A DNA stretch of 53,024 nucleotides from Nocardioides sp. Root240 (GCF_001428825.1 NZ_LMIT01000015.1:93655-146678); one strand, 5' to 3'. Numbered from the stretch's first letter, positions 30,910 through 41,387 are shown. A program made the numbers and translations. The notes: generated by a model not told the origin, from the sequence alone.

Positions 30910-31179
30910 ATGCCCGGCAAGCAGCACGGACCCGGCATCAAGAACCCCGACCTGTACGAGGAGCTGCGCGACGACGGGGCGAGCAAGGAGAAGGCGGCGC
31001 GGATCTCGAACGCCGCGAAGGCCGAGGGCGCCTCGGAGATCGGCCGGCGCGGCGGCAAGGCCGGTGACTACGAGGACTGGACCGTCGACGAGCTCCACAA
31101 GAGGGCTGCCGAGCTCGACATCGAGGGCCGGTCGTCGATGGACAAGGCCGAGCTGATCGACGCCCTGCGCCACCACTGA
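30910..31179 (+). CDS. Small basic protein with Rho-N/SAP-like C-terminal domain
   Basis: This 89-residue protein has KNPDLYEELRDDGASKEKAARISNAAKA (KEKAARIxNA), then GRRGGKAGDYEDWTVDELHKRAAELDIEGRSSMDKAELIDALR, a helix-extension-helix like the Rho N-terminal or SAP nucleic-acid-binding motif. Similar small proteins are widespread in actinobacteria (DUF7218-type) and are sometimes linked to stress or DNA repair. The ATG at 30910 is preferred over 30898 because GGAGG lies between them. Confidence 0.82.
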   Translation: MPGKQHGPGIKNPDLYEELRDDGASKEKAARISNAAKAEGASEIGRRGGKAGDYEDWTVDELHKRAAELDIEGRSSMDKAELIDALRHH

Positions 31180-31190
31180 CCCGACCCGCG

Positions 31191-32966
31191 TCAGACCCAG
31201 CGGGCGAAGATGATCCGCTGGAGCCACTCGCTGTGGGTCAGCATCTGGTTGGTCCAGACCGGCCAGAACCACGCGAAGTTGAGCATCGTGAGGATGACGA
31301 AGGCGCCGCCGACGACCACTCCCGCGGTACGACGGCCCGACGGCAGTCGCGAGGGCCCGATGAGGTGCCCGATCGCCAGCGTGATCGCGATGATCGTGAA
31401 CGGCAGCACGGCGATCGCGTAGAACAGGAAGATCGGCCGGTCGTCGTACATCATCCAGGGCAGCCAGGTCGAGAGCGCGCCGACGACGGCGACGCCGTAC
31501 CTCCAGTCGCGCGAGCCGATCCACATCACGACGGCGAACAGCAGCGCGATCACGCCACCCCACCACAGCACCGGCGTCGGGAGCAGGATGACCTGCTTGA
31601 TGCAGTCGCTGCCGGCGGGCGCGTCGCACCCCTGGGCGTCGGGCGGGATGTCGTTGGTGACCGCGACCCCCACAGGACGGTTGATCAGCAGCCAGCTCGA
31701 CGGCTTCGACTCGTAGAAGTGCTCCGAGCAGTTGAGGAAGTGGGTGTGGAAGGTCCACACGTCCTGGTGGTAGTACCAGAGCGAGCGCAGTGACTGCCAC
31801 GCCTCCCCGAGGCCGTGGGCGTCCTTCTCGTCGGCCGTCGGCCACTTCTTGGTCGGGTCGAGGTCGGTGGCGACGTAGGAGTCGTCGTCGTCCGCGCAGT
31901 GCCCGTGGCCGGTGTACTGGCGGTACTGCGTCGAGCTGAGGTGCTCCTCGTACTCGTGGGCGTGCACCAGCCAGCCGCCCCACGTGGCGATGTAGACCAT
32001 CGCGCCGACGAGGACGAGGTGCACGAACGCGGGCACGCCGTCGGCGAGCATCCCCTTGAGGATCGCCCCCCTGATGCCGAGCATCCGCCGGGCGCCGGCG
32101 CTCCAGATCCAGCACAGCACGCCGAAGGCGGCGAGCGGGTAGAGCGCCGTCCACTTGGTGCCGATCGCCAGGCCGAAGCAGACGCCACCGGCCAGCAGCC
32201 ACGGCCGGAACAGGACCCGGCCGCCCCAGCCGGTCAGCGCGCCGTCGTCGGTGCGGGCTGCCCGCTTGGCCAGCGTCGCCCGCAGCCAGTCGCGGTCGGC
32301 GACGATGCAGTGCACGCCGCAGAGCAGGAAGAGCGCCAGGAAGATGTCGAGCAGGGCCAGACGGGACAGCACGAAGTGCATGCCGTCGAACATCAGCAGC
32401 AGGCCCGCGATGCAGCCGAGCGTCGTCGAGCCGGTCATCCGTCGTACCAGCCGGCACAGGACCAGCACCATCAGCGAGCCCGCGACCACTGACGCGATCC
32501 GCCAGCCGAAGGGGTCCATCCCGAAGGCCTTCTCGCCGAGCGCGATCAACCACTTGCCGACGTCGGGGTGCACGGCGAGCGACGGCTCGCCGTTCCAGAC
32601 GCCCTGCGTGTGGCCGGCGAGGATGTCGGCGTTGATGTCGGTCTTCGGGTTGCCGTCGACGTCCTTGAGGTACTCCTGGATGTAGCCGTTGTTGAGCAGC
32701 GACCACCCGTCCTTGGCGTAGTACGTCTCGTCGAACGCGAAGCGCTTCGGGTCGCTGAGGTGGACCAGCCGGATCCCGAACGCCAGCAGCGTGATCGCGA
32801 TCGGCCCGAGCCATCCGACGAGGCGCCGGCGCGCGCCCAACCGGCGCAGCGGACCGAGCGCCCGGTCCACGGCGTGCGGCACGCGTCGCCCCGTCGCCGT
32901 GCGCGAGAGCGTCGTCAGGCCGGGTGGCCCGGCGGTGGCACGGGTCTCCTCGTCGACGGCGGTCAC
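31191..32966 (-). CDS. pmt: Protein O-mannosyltransferase
   Basis: This 591-residue membrane enzyme transfers mannose from polyprenyl-phosphate-mannose to secreted proteins. The first loop has the catalytic acidic motif in KRFAFDETYYAKDG; further motifs include NGEPSLAVHPDVGKWLIALGEKAFG, GTKWTALYPLAAFG and about ten hydrophobic helices. This matches actinobacterial Pmt (Rv1002c group). GTG start, with TAGGCT 8 nt upstream and no Shine-Dalgarno, suggesting leaderless transcription. Divergent from rsmI, an arrangement conserved in actinobacteria. Confidence 0.93.
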   Translation of the reverse strand: MTAVDEETRATAGPPGLTTLSRTATGRRVPHAVDRALGPLRRLGARRRLVGWLGPIAITLLAFGIRLVHLSDPKRFAFDETYYAKDGWSLLNNGYIQEYLKDVDGNPKTDINADILAGHTQGVWNGEPSLAVHPDVGKWLIALGEKAFGMDPFGWRIASVVAGSLMVLVLCRLVRRMTGSTTLGCIAGLLLMFDGMHFVLSRLALLDIFLALFLLCGVHCIVADRDWLRATLAKRAARTDDGALTGWGGRVLFRPWLLAGGVCFGLAIGTKWTALYPLAAFGVLCWIWSAGARRMLGIRGAILKGMLADGVPAFVHLVLVGAMVYIATWGGWLVHAHEYEEHLSSTQYRQYTGHGHCADDDDSYVATDLDPTKKWPTADEKDAHGLGEAWQSLRSLWYYHQDVWTFHTHFLNCSEHFYESKPSSWLLINRPVGVAVTNDIPPDAQGCDAPAGSDCIKQVILLPTPVLWWGGVIALLFAVVMWIGSRDWRYGVAVVGALSTWLPWMMYDDRPIFLFYAIAVLPFTIIAITLAIGHLIGPSRLPSGRRTAGVVVGGAFVILTMLNFAWFWPVWTNQMLTHSEWLQRIIFARWV

Positions 32967-33002
32967 GGTCGGGAAGCCTAGTCGGACCCCGGAGGCCGGT
33001 GG

Positions 33003-33041
33003 TCGAGGTGCGAGCGCCAGCGAGCCTCGAAACCCCGGCTG
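33003..33041. repeat. REP-like element between pmt and rsmI
   Basis: GGTCGAGGTGCGAGCGCCAG followed by CGAGCCTCGAAACC resembles dispersed GC-rich palindromic repeats common in Nocardioides-type genomes. It has the same vocabulary (GGTCGAG...CGAGCGC...TCGAAACC) as the copy near 50750-50810. Confidence 0.45.
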
Positions 33042-33054
33042 CAATGATCGGTGC

Positions 33055-33891
33055 GTGACTGGAGTCCTCGTGCTGGCCGGTACGCCGATCGGGCAGGTCG
33101 GCGACGCCCCGCCCCGGTTGGCTGAGGAGCTGGCGTCCGCGGACGTCGTCGCGGCCGAGGACACCCGCCGCCTGCGCCGCCTGACCACCGACCTCGGCAT
33201 CGAGCTGCGCGGTCGCGTCGTCTCCTACTTCGAGGGCAACGAGTCCGCCCGGACACCCACGCTGGTCGAGGCCCTGGTCGCGGGGGAGCGGGTCGTGCTG
33301 GTGACCGACGCCGGCATGCCGAGCGTGTCCGACCCGGGCTACCGGCTGGTGGCCGCCGCGGTCGAGGCCGGCATCCGGGTGACCGCCGTACCCGGGCCGT
33401 CGGCGGTGCTCACCGCCCTCGCCGTCTCCGGGCTGCCCGTCGACCGGTTCTGCTTCGAGGGCTTCCTGCCGCGCAAGGCCGGCGAGCGCTCGCGCCGGCT
33501 GGCCGACCTCGGCGCCGAGCAGCGCACGATGGTCTTCTTCGAGGCACCGCACCGCACGGCCGCCGCGCTGGAGGCGATGCGCGACGCCTTCGGCGTCGAC
33601 CGGGCCGCCGCGGTGTGCCGCGAGCTCACGAAGACCCATGAGGAGGTACGACGCGGCTCGCTCGCCGAGCTGGTCGACTGGGCCGGCGAGGGCATCCGCG
33701 GGGAGGTCACCATCGTGGTGTCCGGTGCGTCGCCCACGGCCGCGCTGGCGAGCGACCCGGACAGCCTGCGGGAGGCGGTGGCCGGGCTGGAGGCGTCCGG
33801 CATGCGGCGCAAGGACGCGATCGCCGCGGTCGCCGTACAGGCTGGAGTCCCCAAACGAGACGTCTACCAGGTGGTGCACATCGATGGCTGA
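33055..33891 (+). CDS. rsmI: 16S rRNA (cytidine-2'-O)-methyltransferase RsmI
   Basis: This 278-residue tetrapyrrole-methylase-fold enzyme makes the 2'-O-methyl of C1402 in 16S rRNA. Motifs: VLVLAGTPIGQVGDAPPRLAEEL, VVAAEDTRRLRRL, VSYFEGNE, VLVTDAGMPSVSDPGYRLV, AVPGPSAVLTALAVSGL and FFEAPHRTAAALEAM. GTG start, chosen from the family N terminus. It overlaps the next gene by 8 bp. Confidence 0.95.
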   Translation: MTGVLVLAGTPIGQVGDAPPRLAEELASADVVAAEDTRRLRRLTTDLGIELRGRVVSYFEGNESARTPTLVEALVAGERVVLVTDAGMPSVSDPGYRLVAAAVEAGIRVTAVPGPSAVLTALAVSGLPVDRFCFEGFLPRKAGERSRRLADLGAEQRTMVFFEAPHRTAAALEAMRDAFGVDRAAAVCRELTKTHEEVRRGSLAELVDWAGEGIRGEVTIVVSGASPTAALASDPDSLREAVAGLEASGMRRKDAIAAVAVQAGVPKRDVYQVVHIDG

Positions 33892-34747
33892 CCGGATCAC
33901 GACCCTCGCCCACGACGGGCTGACGTTCGACGTGACCGACGAGGGACCGGTCGACGGCGAGCCGGTGCTGCTGTTCCACGGGTTCCCCGAGCGGTCGAGC
34001 TGCTGGCGGCTCGTCCGGCCGATCCTGCACGACGCGGGCTACCGCACGATCGCGATGGACCAGCGGGGCTACTCGCCGGGCGCACGCCCGCGCCGGCGTC
34101 GCGACTACACGATGGGCGCGCTGCTGGGCGACGCCCTGGCACTGGTCGAGGCGGTCGCCCCGGGCGGTCGCGTGCACCTCGTCGGCCACGACTGGGGTGC
34201 GATCCCGTCCTGGCTGCTCGCGATCCACCACCCCGACCGCGTCGCGTCGCTGACCGCGGTGTCGGTGCCGCACCCGGCGGCCTTCCTGACCGCGATGGTG
34301 CGCTCGCGCCAGGTGCTGCACTCCTGGTACATGCTCGCCTTCCAGCTCCCGTTCCTGCCCGAGCGGGTGCTCCGCCACGGCGCCCTCGCTGGCCGGATGG
34401 TCGGCTCCTTCGGCATGACCGAGGAGGACGCCGAGCGCTTCCGCACCGAGATCGTGGAGTACGGCGCCCTGCCGACCGCGCTCAACTGGTACCGCGCGCT
34501 TCCCTTCGGCGACCCGCAGCTGGTCCGTGGCAAGGTCGCCGCCCCCACCACGATGGTGTGGAGCGACGGCGACGCCGCCGTCGAGGGCTGGGGGCCGGAG
34601 AACTCCGATCGCTGGGTCGAGGGTCCGTTCCGGTACGTCGCGCTCGAGGGCGTCTCGCACTGGATCCCCACCCATGCCGCCGACGCCCTGGCCGAGGCGG
34701 TCCTCGAGCAGCTCGGCGCGGCCAGCACCCGCGCCCTGTCGTCGTGA
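33884..34747 (+). CDS. Alpha/beta-hydrolase, epoxide-hydrolase-like
   Basis: This protein of about 287 residues has HGFPERSSCWR (oxyanion hole HGxP), VHLVGHDWGAIPSWL (nucleophile Asp), SVPHP, and a late acid/His pair (SHWIPTHAAD). Asp as nucleophile fits epoxide hydrolases or haloalkane dehalogenases. It overlaps rsmI by 8 bp and tatD by 4 bp (GTGA). In many actinobacteria the gene between rsmI and tatD is metG; here this hydrolase occupies that position. Confidence 0.9.
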   Translation: MADRITTLAHDGLTFDVTDEGPVDGEPVLLFHGFPERSSCWRLVRPILHDAGYRTIAMDQRGYSPGARPRRRRDYTMGALLGDALALVEAVAPGGRVHLVGHDWGAIPSWLLAIHHPDRVASLTAVSVPHPAAFLTAMVRSRQVLHSWYMLAFQLPFLPERVLRHGALAGRMVGSFGMTEEDAERFRTEIVEYGALPTALNWYRALPFGDPQLVRGKVAAPTTMVWSDGDAAVEGWGPENSDRWVEGPFRYVALEGVSHWIPTHAADALAEAVLEQLGAASTRALSS

Positions 34748-35589
34748 GCGAGGAGCGCCCGCCCGTCCCGGAGCCGCTGCCGCACCCGGTCGTCGACAAC
34801 CACTGCCACCTCGACATCGGGCGCGGCGAGGAGGCCTGGGCGGCCGACGAGGCCATCGCGGCCGCGGCCGCGGTCGGCGTACCCCGGATCGTGCAGATCG
34901 GCTGCGACCTGCCCGGCGCCCGCTGGGCCGTCGCGGCGGCGCGTGAGCACGCCGCGCTCGTGGCCGGCGTGGCCCTGCACCCCAACGAGGCGCCGCGGAT
35001 CCTGGAGGCCGGGGGCCGCGCCGCGCTCGAGGCCGCGTGGGAGGAGATCGAGCAGCTCGCGGGCGCGCACGAGAAGGTGCGCGCGGTGGGGGAGACCGGC
35101 CTCGACGCCTTCCGCACCGGCGAGGACGGCCGCGCGGTCCAGGTCGAGTCCTTCGCGCGGCACATCGACATCGCCAAGCGGCTCGGCAAGACGCTGGTGA
35201 TCCACGACCGCGACACCCACGACGAGGTGCTCGAGGTGCTCGATGCCGAGGGCACGCCGGAGCGCTGGGTGATGCACTGCTTCTCGGGCGATGCCGACTT
35301 CGCCCGCGCCTGCCTCGACCGCGGTGCCCACCTCTCCTTCGCCGGCACGGTGACCTTCAAGAACGCCGAGCCGCTGCGCGAGGCGCTCCGCCTGGCCCCG
35401 CGGGACCGGGTGCTGGTGGAGACCGACGCGCCCTACCTGACCCCCTCGCCGTACCGGGGGCGGACGAACGCGTCGTACCTCGTGCCGGTGACGGTGCGGG
35501 CCATGGCGGCCGAGCGCGGGGACGACCTCGCGGAGCTCTGCGCGGCCATCGACGCGAACACCGAGGCCGCCTTCGGCGGCGGGTGGTGA
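34744..35589 (+). CDS. tatD: TatD-family metal-dependent DNase
   Basis: This 281-residue TIM-barrel hydrolase has VVDNHCHLDIG (metal site H-x-H), AVGETGLDAF, TLVIHDRDTHDE, VMHCFSGDADFA and VETDAPYLTPSPYRGRTN. The family acts as 3'-5' DNase and D-aminoacyl-related hydrolase. The GTG start overlaps the hydrolase stop. Gene order tatD-rpfB-ksgA-ispE is typical of actinobacteria. Confidence 0.94.
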   Translation: MSEERPPVPEPLPHPVVDNHCHLDIGRGEEAWAADEAIAAAAAVGVPRIVQIGCDLPGARWAVAAAREHAALVAGVALHPNEAPRILEAGGRAALEAAWEEIEQLAGAHEKVRAVGETGLDAFRTGEDGRAVQVESFARHIDIAKRLGKTLVIHDRDTHDEVLEVLDAEGTPERWVMHCFSGDADFARACLDRGAHLSFAGTVTFKNAEPLREALRLAPRDRVLVETDAPYLTPSPYRGRTNASYLVPVTVRAMAAERGDDLAELCAAIDANTEAAFGGGW

Positions 35590-35834
35590 ACCCTCGCCAC
35601 TGCTAACAAAAGTTAGCAAGACGGCGTGAGACGGGTCACGCCCTGAGCGGGGAACGGGCGCCCGGAGTTTGCATTTCGGCCGCAGGGCTTGTTCTGGTAG
35701 ATGCGACGGCCGGGATCGGACAGCACCATCCCGACCAGTTCGCAGCGGTTCTGGGGGAACTGCTCGCAGCACGCGAGCGGCCCTCGGAAGGGACTGGTCG
35801 ACCGAGGCCCGGGCAGTACGAACATCGGAGAATC
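35590..35834. other. Long leader region of rpfB
   Basis: This 245-bp gap holds an AT-rich palindrome TGCTAAC-AAAA-GTTAGCA (35601-35618), a probable tatD terminator GGCGTGA-N6-TCACGCC near 35623, and further inverted repeats (CAGTTC...GAACTG) nearer rpfB. Rpf genes often have long structured leaders. I could not match it to a known riboswitch. Confidence 0.5.
35601..35618. promoter_or_regulatory. AT-rich palindrome after tatD
   Basis: TGCTAAC-AAAA-GTTAGCA, 7-bp perfect arms, strikingly AT-rich for this DNA. It could be an operator for rpfB or a hairpin. Confidence 0.4.
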
Positions 35835-36995
35835 GTGCGAGTTGCGCGCCCTCACCTTGCCCCGTCCCTCAAGGGGACCGTCCAGAAGCTGACCCAGAGC
35901 CGGGTCGCCCTCACCGCCACCATCGCCGGGGTCCTCCTCGCTGTCGCCACGGTGACCTTCGGGTACTCCTCGCTCACCACCGAGGTCACGCTGGCCGTCG
36001 ACGGCCAGGAGCGCAGCGTCACCACCTTCGGCGACACCGTCCAGGACGTGCTCGACGCCGAGGGCATCGAGCTCTCCTCCCGCGACCTCGTCCAGCCGGG
36101 CGTCGACGAGACGATCGAGGCCGGTGACCGCATCTCGGTCCGGTACAGCCGCCCCATCGAGCTGACGGTCGACGGCAAGACGTCCACCCACTGGGTGACG
36201 GCCACCGACGTCCAGGGTGCGCTCGCGCAGATCGGCGTCGTGTACGCCGACAGCCGCCTCTCGACCAGCCGTGGCGCCGACATCGACCGCGGCGGCGCCG
36301 AGATCGACGTCGTGACGCCGAAGAAGCTGGTCTTCAAGCTGGCCGGCAAGAAGGCGATCACCCGCACCGTCCCCGCGCTGACCGTCGAGGACGCCCTCGC
36401 CGAGGTCGGCGTCGAGCTGGATGCCCAGGACAAGGTCCGCCCCGCGCGCAGCGCCAAGGTCGAGGACGGCGACACGATCGTCTTCACCGACATCGAGACC
36501 CGCCGGCGCAGCGTCGAGGACGAGGTCGTCCCCGCGCCGGTCCGCCGGATCGAGGACGACTCGATGTACGAGGGTGAGTCCAAGGTCGTCACCGAGGGCG
36601 TCGACGGCGTCCGCGACGTGACCTACCGCGTGATCGTCCGCAACGGCGACGTCGTGCGCCGCATCGTGCTCACCCAGGACGTCAGCAAGGCGCCGCGCGC
36701 CGAGATCGTCCACGTCGGCACCAAGACCGTCACCGCGAACTTCGCCGGCGGCAACACCGTCTGGGACCGTCTCGCCCAGTGCGAGTCCGGCGGCAACTGG
36801 GCCATCAACACCGGCAACGGCTACTACGGCGGCCTGCAGTTCAACGTCGGCACCTGGCGTGCCTACGGCGGCTCGGGCTACCCGCACCAGGCCTCCCGCG
36901 AGACCCAGATCGCGATCGCGACCAAGGTCCGCGACGCCTCCGGCGGCTACGGCGCCTGGCCCGGCTGCGCGGCGTCGCTGGGCCTGCCCCGCTGA
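35835..36995 (+). CDS. rpfB: RpfB-like resuscitation-promoting factor
   Basis: This 386-residue protein has an N-terminal membrane/signal segment (about 22-45), three ubiquitin-like DUF348 repeats (about 48-90, 105-150, 160-205) and a G5 domain (about 215-300). The C-terminal lysozyme-like catalytic domain (about 305-386) has the catalytic Glu in WDRLAQCESGGNWAINTGNGYYGGLQF. It cleaves peptidoglycan outside the cell and promotes regrowth of dormant cells. GTG start with GGAGA upstream. The gene order tatD-rpfB-ksgA-ispE is conserved. Confidence 0.96.
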   Translation: MRVARPHLAPSLKGTVQKLTQSRVALTATIAGVLLAVATVTFGYSSLTTEVTLAVDGQERSVTTFGDTVQDVLDAEGIELSSRDLVQPGVDETIEAGDRISVRYSRPIELTVDGKTSTHWVTATDVQGALAQIGVVYADSRLSTSRGADIDRGGAEIDVVTPKKLVFKLAGKKAITRTVPALTVEDALAEVGVELDAQDKVRPARSAKVEDGDTIVFTDIETRRRSVEDEVVPAPVRRIEDDSMYEGESKVVTEGVDGVRDVTYRVIVRNGDVVRRIVLTQDVSKAPRAEIVHVGTKTVTANFAGGNTVWDRLAQCESGGNWAINTGNGYYGGLQFNVGTWRAYGGSGYPHQASRETQIAIATKVRDASGGYGAWPGCAASLGLPR

Positions 36996-36997
36996 CC

Positions 36998-37137
36998 CAC
37001 GAAGTGTGAGGAATGGGGGCGCGAGGTGTGAGGAATGGGGGTGCGAGATGCGCCGCACGCGCCACCTCGAAGCCCCATTCCTCACACCTCGGGGGCCCGC
37101 CGCCGCCACTTCGCGCCCCCACGCCCCGCACTTCGTG
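36998..37137. repeat. 140-bp nested palindromic element between rpfB and ksgA
   Basis: The outer arms (36998-37024 and 37111-37137) match at 23 of 27 positions. The inner arms (37023-37040 and 37073-37090) are an 18-bp perfect inverted repeat, GAGGTGTGAGGAATGGGG. The left side also has two direct copies of GTGTGAGGAATGGGGG. The element could form a long cruciform or a transcript hairpin. It fills nearly the whole intergenic region. Confidence 0.75.
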
Positions 37138-37156
37138 CCTGCGGACGCGGCGCCAC

Positions 37157-37162
37157 TAGGCT
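37157..37162 (+). promoter_or_regulatory. -10 box of a leaderless ksgA transcript
   Basis: TAGGCT with 7 nt to the ATG of ksgA and no Shine-Dalgarno. Confidence 0.5.
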
Positions 37163-37169
37163 GGCGGGC

Positions 37170-38063
37170 ATGACCGAGACCTCCACGCCGCGCCTCCTCG
37201 GCCCGGCCGAGGTCCGCGAGCTCGCCGCGCGTCTCGACCTGCGCCCGACCAAGCAGCGCGGCCAGAACTTCGTGATCGACGCCAACACCGTGCGCCGCAT
37301 CGTCCGCGAGTCCGCGGTGAGCGACGGCGAGGTGGTCCTCGAGGTGGGTCCCGGGCTGGGGTCGCTGACCCTCGCGCTGCTCGAGGTCGGCGCGTCGGTG
37401 ACCGCCATCGAGGTCGACCCGCTGCTGGCCGGCGAGCTGCCGACGACCATCGGTGCGTTCGCGCCCGGTCAGGCCGACCGGTTCCGGGTGGTGCTGGCGG
37501 ACGCGATGACCGTGGCCGCCGTACCTGGGCCGGAGCCGACGGCCCTGGTCGCCAACCTGCCCTACAACGTCTCCGTCCCGGTCCTGCTGCACCTGATGGC
37601 GCTGCTGCCGTCGCTGCGGCACGGGCTGGTCATGGTGCAGGCCGAGGTGGCCGACCGCCTCGCCGCGCCCCCGGGCTCGAAGACCTACGGGGTGCCCTCG
37701 GCGAAGGCGGCGTGGTACGCCGACGTACGCCGGGCGGGCGCCATCGGCCGCAACGTCTTCTGGCCCGCCCCGAACGTCGACTCCGGGCTCGTCGCCTGGA
37801 CCCACCACGCCCCGCCGACCGACAAGGTCGCGCGCGAGCAGGTGTTCGCGGTCATCGATGCCTCCTTCGCCCACCGCCGCAAGGCCCTGCGCGGCGCGCT
37901 GCGCGAACTCGCCGGCGGCACCGAGCGGGCCGCAGCCGCCCTCCTGGCGGCCGGCATCGACCCGCTGACCCGCGGTGAGGCGCTCGGCATCGACGAGTTC
38001 GTCGCGCTGACCATCGCCCTCTCCGAGCTGGGCGAGCCCGAGCCGGGGGACTTCGATGAGTGA
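37170..38063 (+). CDS. rsmA: 16S rRNA dimethyladenosine transferase
   Basis: This 297-residue KsgA-type enzyme dimethylates A1518 and A1519 of 16S rRNA. Motifs: KQRGQNFVIDANTVRRIV, VLEVGPGLGSLTLALLE (SAM site), AIEVDPLL, ALVANLPYNVSVPVLLHL (catalytic NLPY) and VQAEVADRLAA. The end carries the usual helical domain. Leaderless-type start. It overlaps ispE by 8 bp. Confidence 0.96.
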   Translation: MTETSTPRLLGPAEVRELAARLDLRPTKQRGQNFVIDANTVRRIVRESAVSDGEVVLEVGPGLGSLTLALLEVGASVTAIEVDPLLAGELPTTIGAFAPGQADRFRVVLADAMTVAAVPGPEPTALVANLPYNVSVPVLLHLMALLPSLRHGLVMVQAEVADRLAAPPGSKTYGVPSAKAAWYADVRRAGAIGRNVFWPAPNVDSGLVAWTHHAPPTDKVAREQVFAVIDASFAHRRKALRGALRELAGGTERAAAALLAAGIDPLTRGEALGIDEFVALTIALSELGEPEPGDFDE

Positions 38064-38965
38064 GGCGATGGTCGAGCCGACCGCCCGCGTCACCGTCCGC
38101 GCCCCCGCCAAGGTCAACCTGCACCTCGGTGTCGGCGGCCCCCGCCCCGACGGCTTCCACCCGCTCGCGACCGTCTACCAGGCCGTCGGCCTCTACGACG
38201 ACGTCACCGTCACCGACGCCCCCGACTGGTCCGTCGGCCTGACGGCACCCATCGACGGCGTACCCCTCGACGACGACAACATCGCCATCAAGGCCGGGCG
38301 CGCCCTCGTCGCCCACCACGGCCTCGACCTGGCCGCGCGGATCACCATCGCCAAGGGCATCCCCGTCATGGGCGGCATGGCGGGCGGCTCCGCCGACGCC
38401 GCAGCCACGCTGCTCGCGCTCGACCGGCTCTGGGACCTGCAGACGTCCGACGACGACCTGCTGCGCATCGCCGGTGAGCTCGGCAGCGACGTCCCCTTCG
38501 CGCTGCTCGGCGGCACTGCCCTCGGCACCGGCCGCGGCGAGGTCGTCACGCCACTCGCTGATCGGACCTCCGTGTGGTGGGTGGTGGTGCTCTCCGACGA
38601 GGGGCTCTCCACGCCCGCGGTCTATCGCCACTTCGACGTCCTTTCCCCTGACGCCGACGCGGACCCGCCTGTCCCGCAGGCACTGGTCGACGCGCTCGCC
38701 GAGGGCTACACCGACGAGGTCGGCGCCCTGCTCCAGAACGACCTCTGGCCGGCCGCGCGCGACCTGCGCCCGGACCTCGTCGACGTCGAGGCCCAGCTGC
38801 GGATCCTCGGTGCCGACGGCGTGCTGCTGTCCGGCTCGGGGCCGACCCTGCTCATGCTGCACGAGGACGTCGAGGAGGCGCGGGGCGCGGTGGCCGACCT
38901 GACCGAGCGCGGCTACCGGTGCACGATCGCGCCCGGGCCGGTCGCCGGAGCCCACGTGGTGACCT

Positions 38966-38973
<8 letters not shown>
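38056..38973 (+). CDS. ispE: 4-diphosphocytidyl-2-C-methyl-D-erythritol kinase
   Basis: This 305-residue GHMP kinase of the MEP isoprenoid pathway has VRAPAKVNLHLGVGGPRPDGFHPLATVYQAV (Lys, catalytic Asp region), GIPVMGGMAGGSADAAATLLAL (ATP loop) and LLSGSGPTLLMLHED. It overlaps both neighbours by 8 bp, so it is strongly coupled with ksgA and the ABC-F gene. Confidence 0.96.
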
Positions 38974-40833
<1,860 letters not shown>

Positions 40834-40837
<4 letters not shown>

Positions 40838-41322
40838 CCCGCGAACGGGACCAGCAGCCGCCGCAGCAGGTCCGCGAGCTCCTGCTGGTCCTTCTCGGAC
40901 AGCCCGGTCAGCAGGTCCCGCTCCGCGTCGAGCAGCGCCGCGAAGGCGCCGTCCACGGCGTCCTTGCCCTCGGGTGTGAGACGCACGAGCACGCCGCGCC
41001 GGTCGGACGGGTCCGGGTGGCGCTCGACCAGGCCGCGCAGGGTCAGCCGGTCGACACGGTTGGTCATGGTCCCGCTGGTCACCAGCGTCTCGCGGAGCAG
41101 GCGGCCGGGGGAGAGCTCGTAGGGCTCGCCCGCGCGACGCAGCGCCGCCAGCACGTCGAACTCCCACGACTCGATGTCGTGCGCCGTGAACGCCGCCCGT
41201 CGTGCTCGGTCCACGTGGTGCGCCAGGCGCGAGATCCGGCTGAACACGGCCACGGGCCCGAGGTCGAGGTCGCTGCGCTCGCGCGCCCACGCCTCGACCA
41301 GCTGGTCCACCTCGTCCCGCAT
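40834..41322 (-). CDS. MarR-family transcriptional regulator
   Basis: This 162-residue winged-helix repressor has YELSPGRLLRETLVTSGTMTNRVDRLTLRGLVERHPDPSDRRGVLVRLTPEGKDAVD, the MarR DNA-binding core with the D-x-R-G wing. It is divergent from the hydrolase-methyltransferase pair. TAAGGT lies 6 nt before its ATG, so it is probably leaderless. Two overlapping palindromes in the 65-bp gap are the likely binding site for autoregulation and control of the divergent genes. Confidence 0.93.
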
Positions 41323-41343
41323 GGGTTCACCTTAGCCGACCTG

Positions 41344-41365
41344 TCAAGAATCTTGATGTCAAGAT
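41344..41365. promoter_or_regulatory. MarR operator and divergent promoters
   Basis: Overlapping palindromes TCAAGA-A-TCTTGA (41344-41356) and ATCTTGA-TG-TCAAGAT (41350-41365) cover TTGATG, a -35-like box 17 bp before TAGGGT. That -10 precedes the hydrolase GTG by 6 nt. Binding would block the plus-strand promoter and probably the regulator's own. Confidence 0.75.
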
Positions 41366-41387
41366 AAAATGGGCGTAGGGTCGCCCC

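Noticed and set aside
30112..33900. A very long minus-strand reading frame across several genes
   Set aside because: It is Arg/Gly/Pro-rich throughout and antisense to, or in a different frame from, convincing genes (NRAMP-like, pmt, rsmI). Open frames of this kind are expected in GC-rich DNA.
35590..35834. c-di-AMP (ydaO) riboswitch before rpfB
   Set aside because: Such switches precede some actinobacterial rpf genes, but I could not find the conserved internal blocks. A covariance-model search would decide.
36998..37137. Insertion sequence or transposon
   Set aside because: It is too short for a transposase and encodes nothing; only a non-autonomous repeat remains possible.
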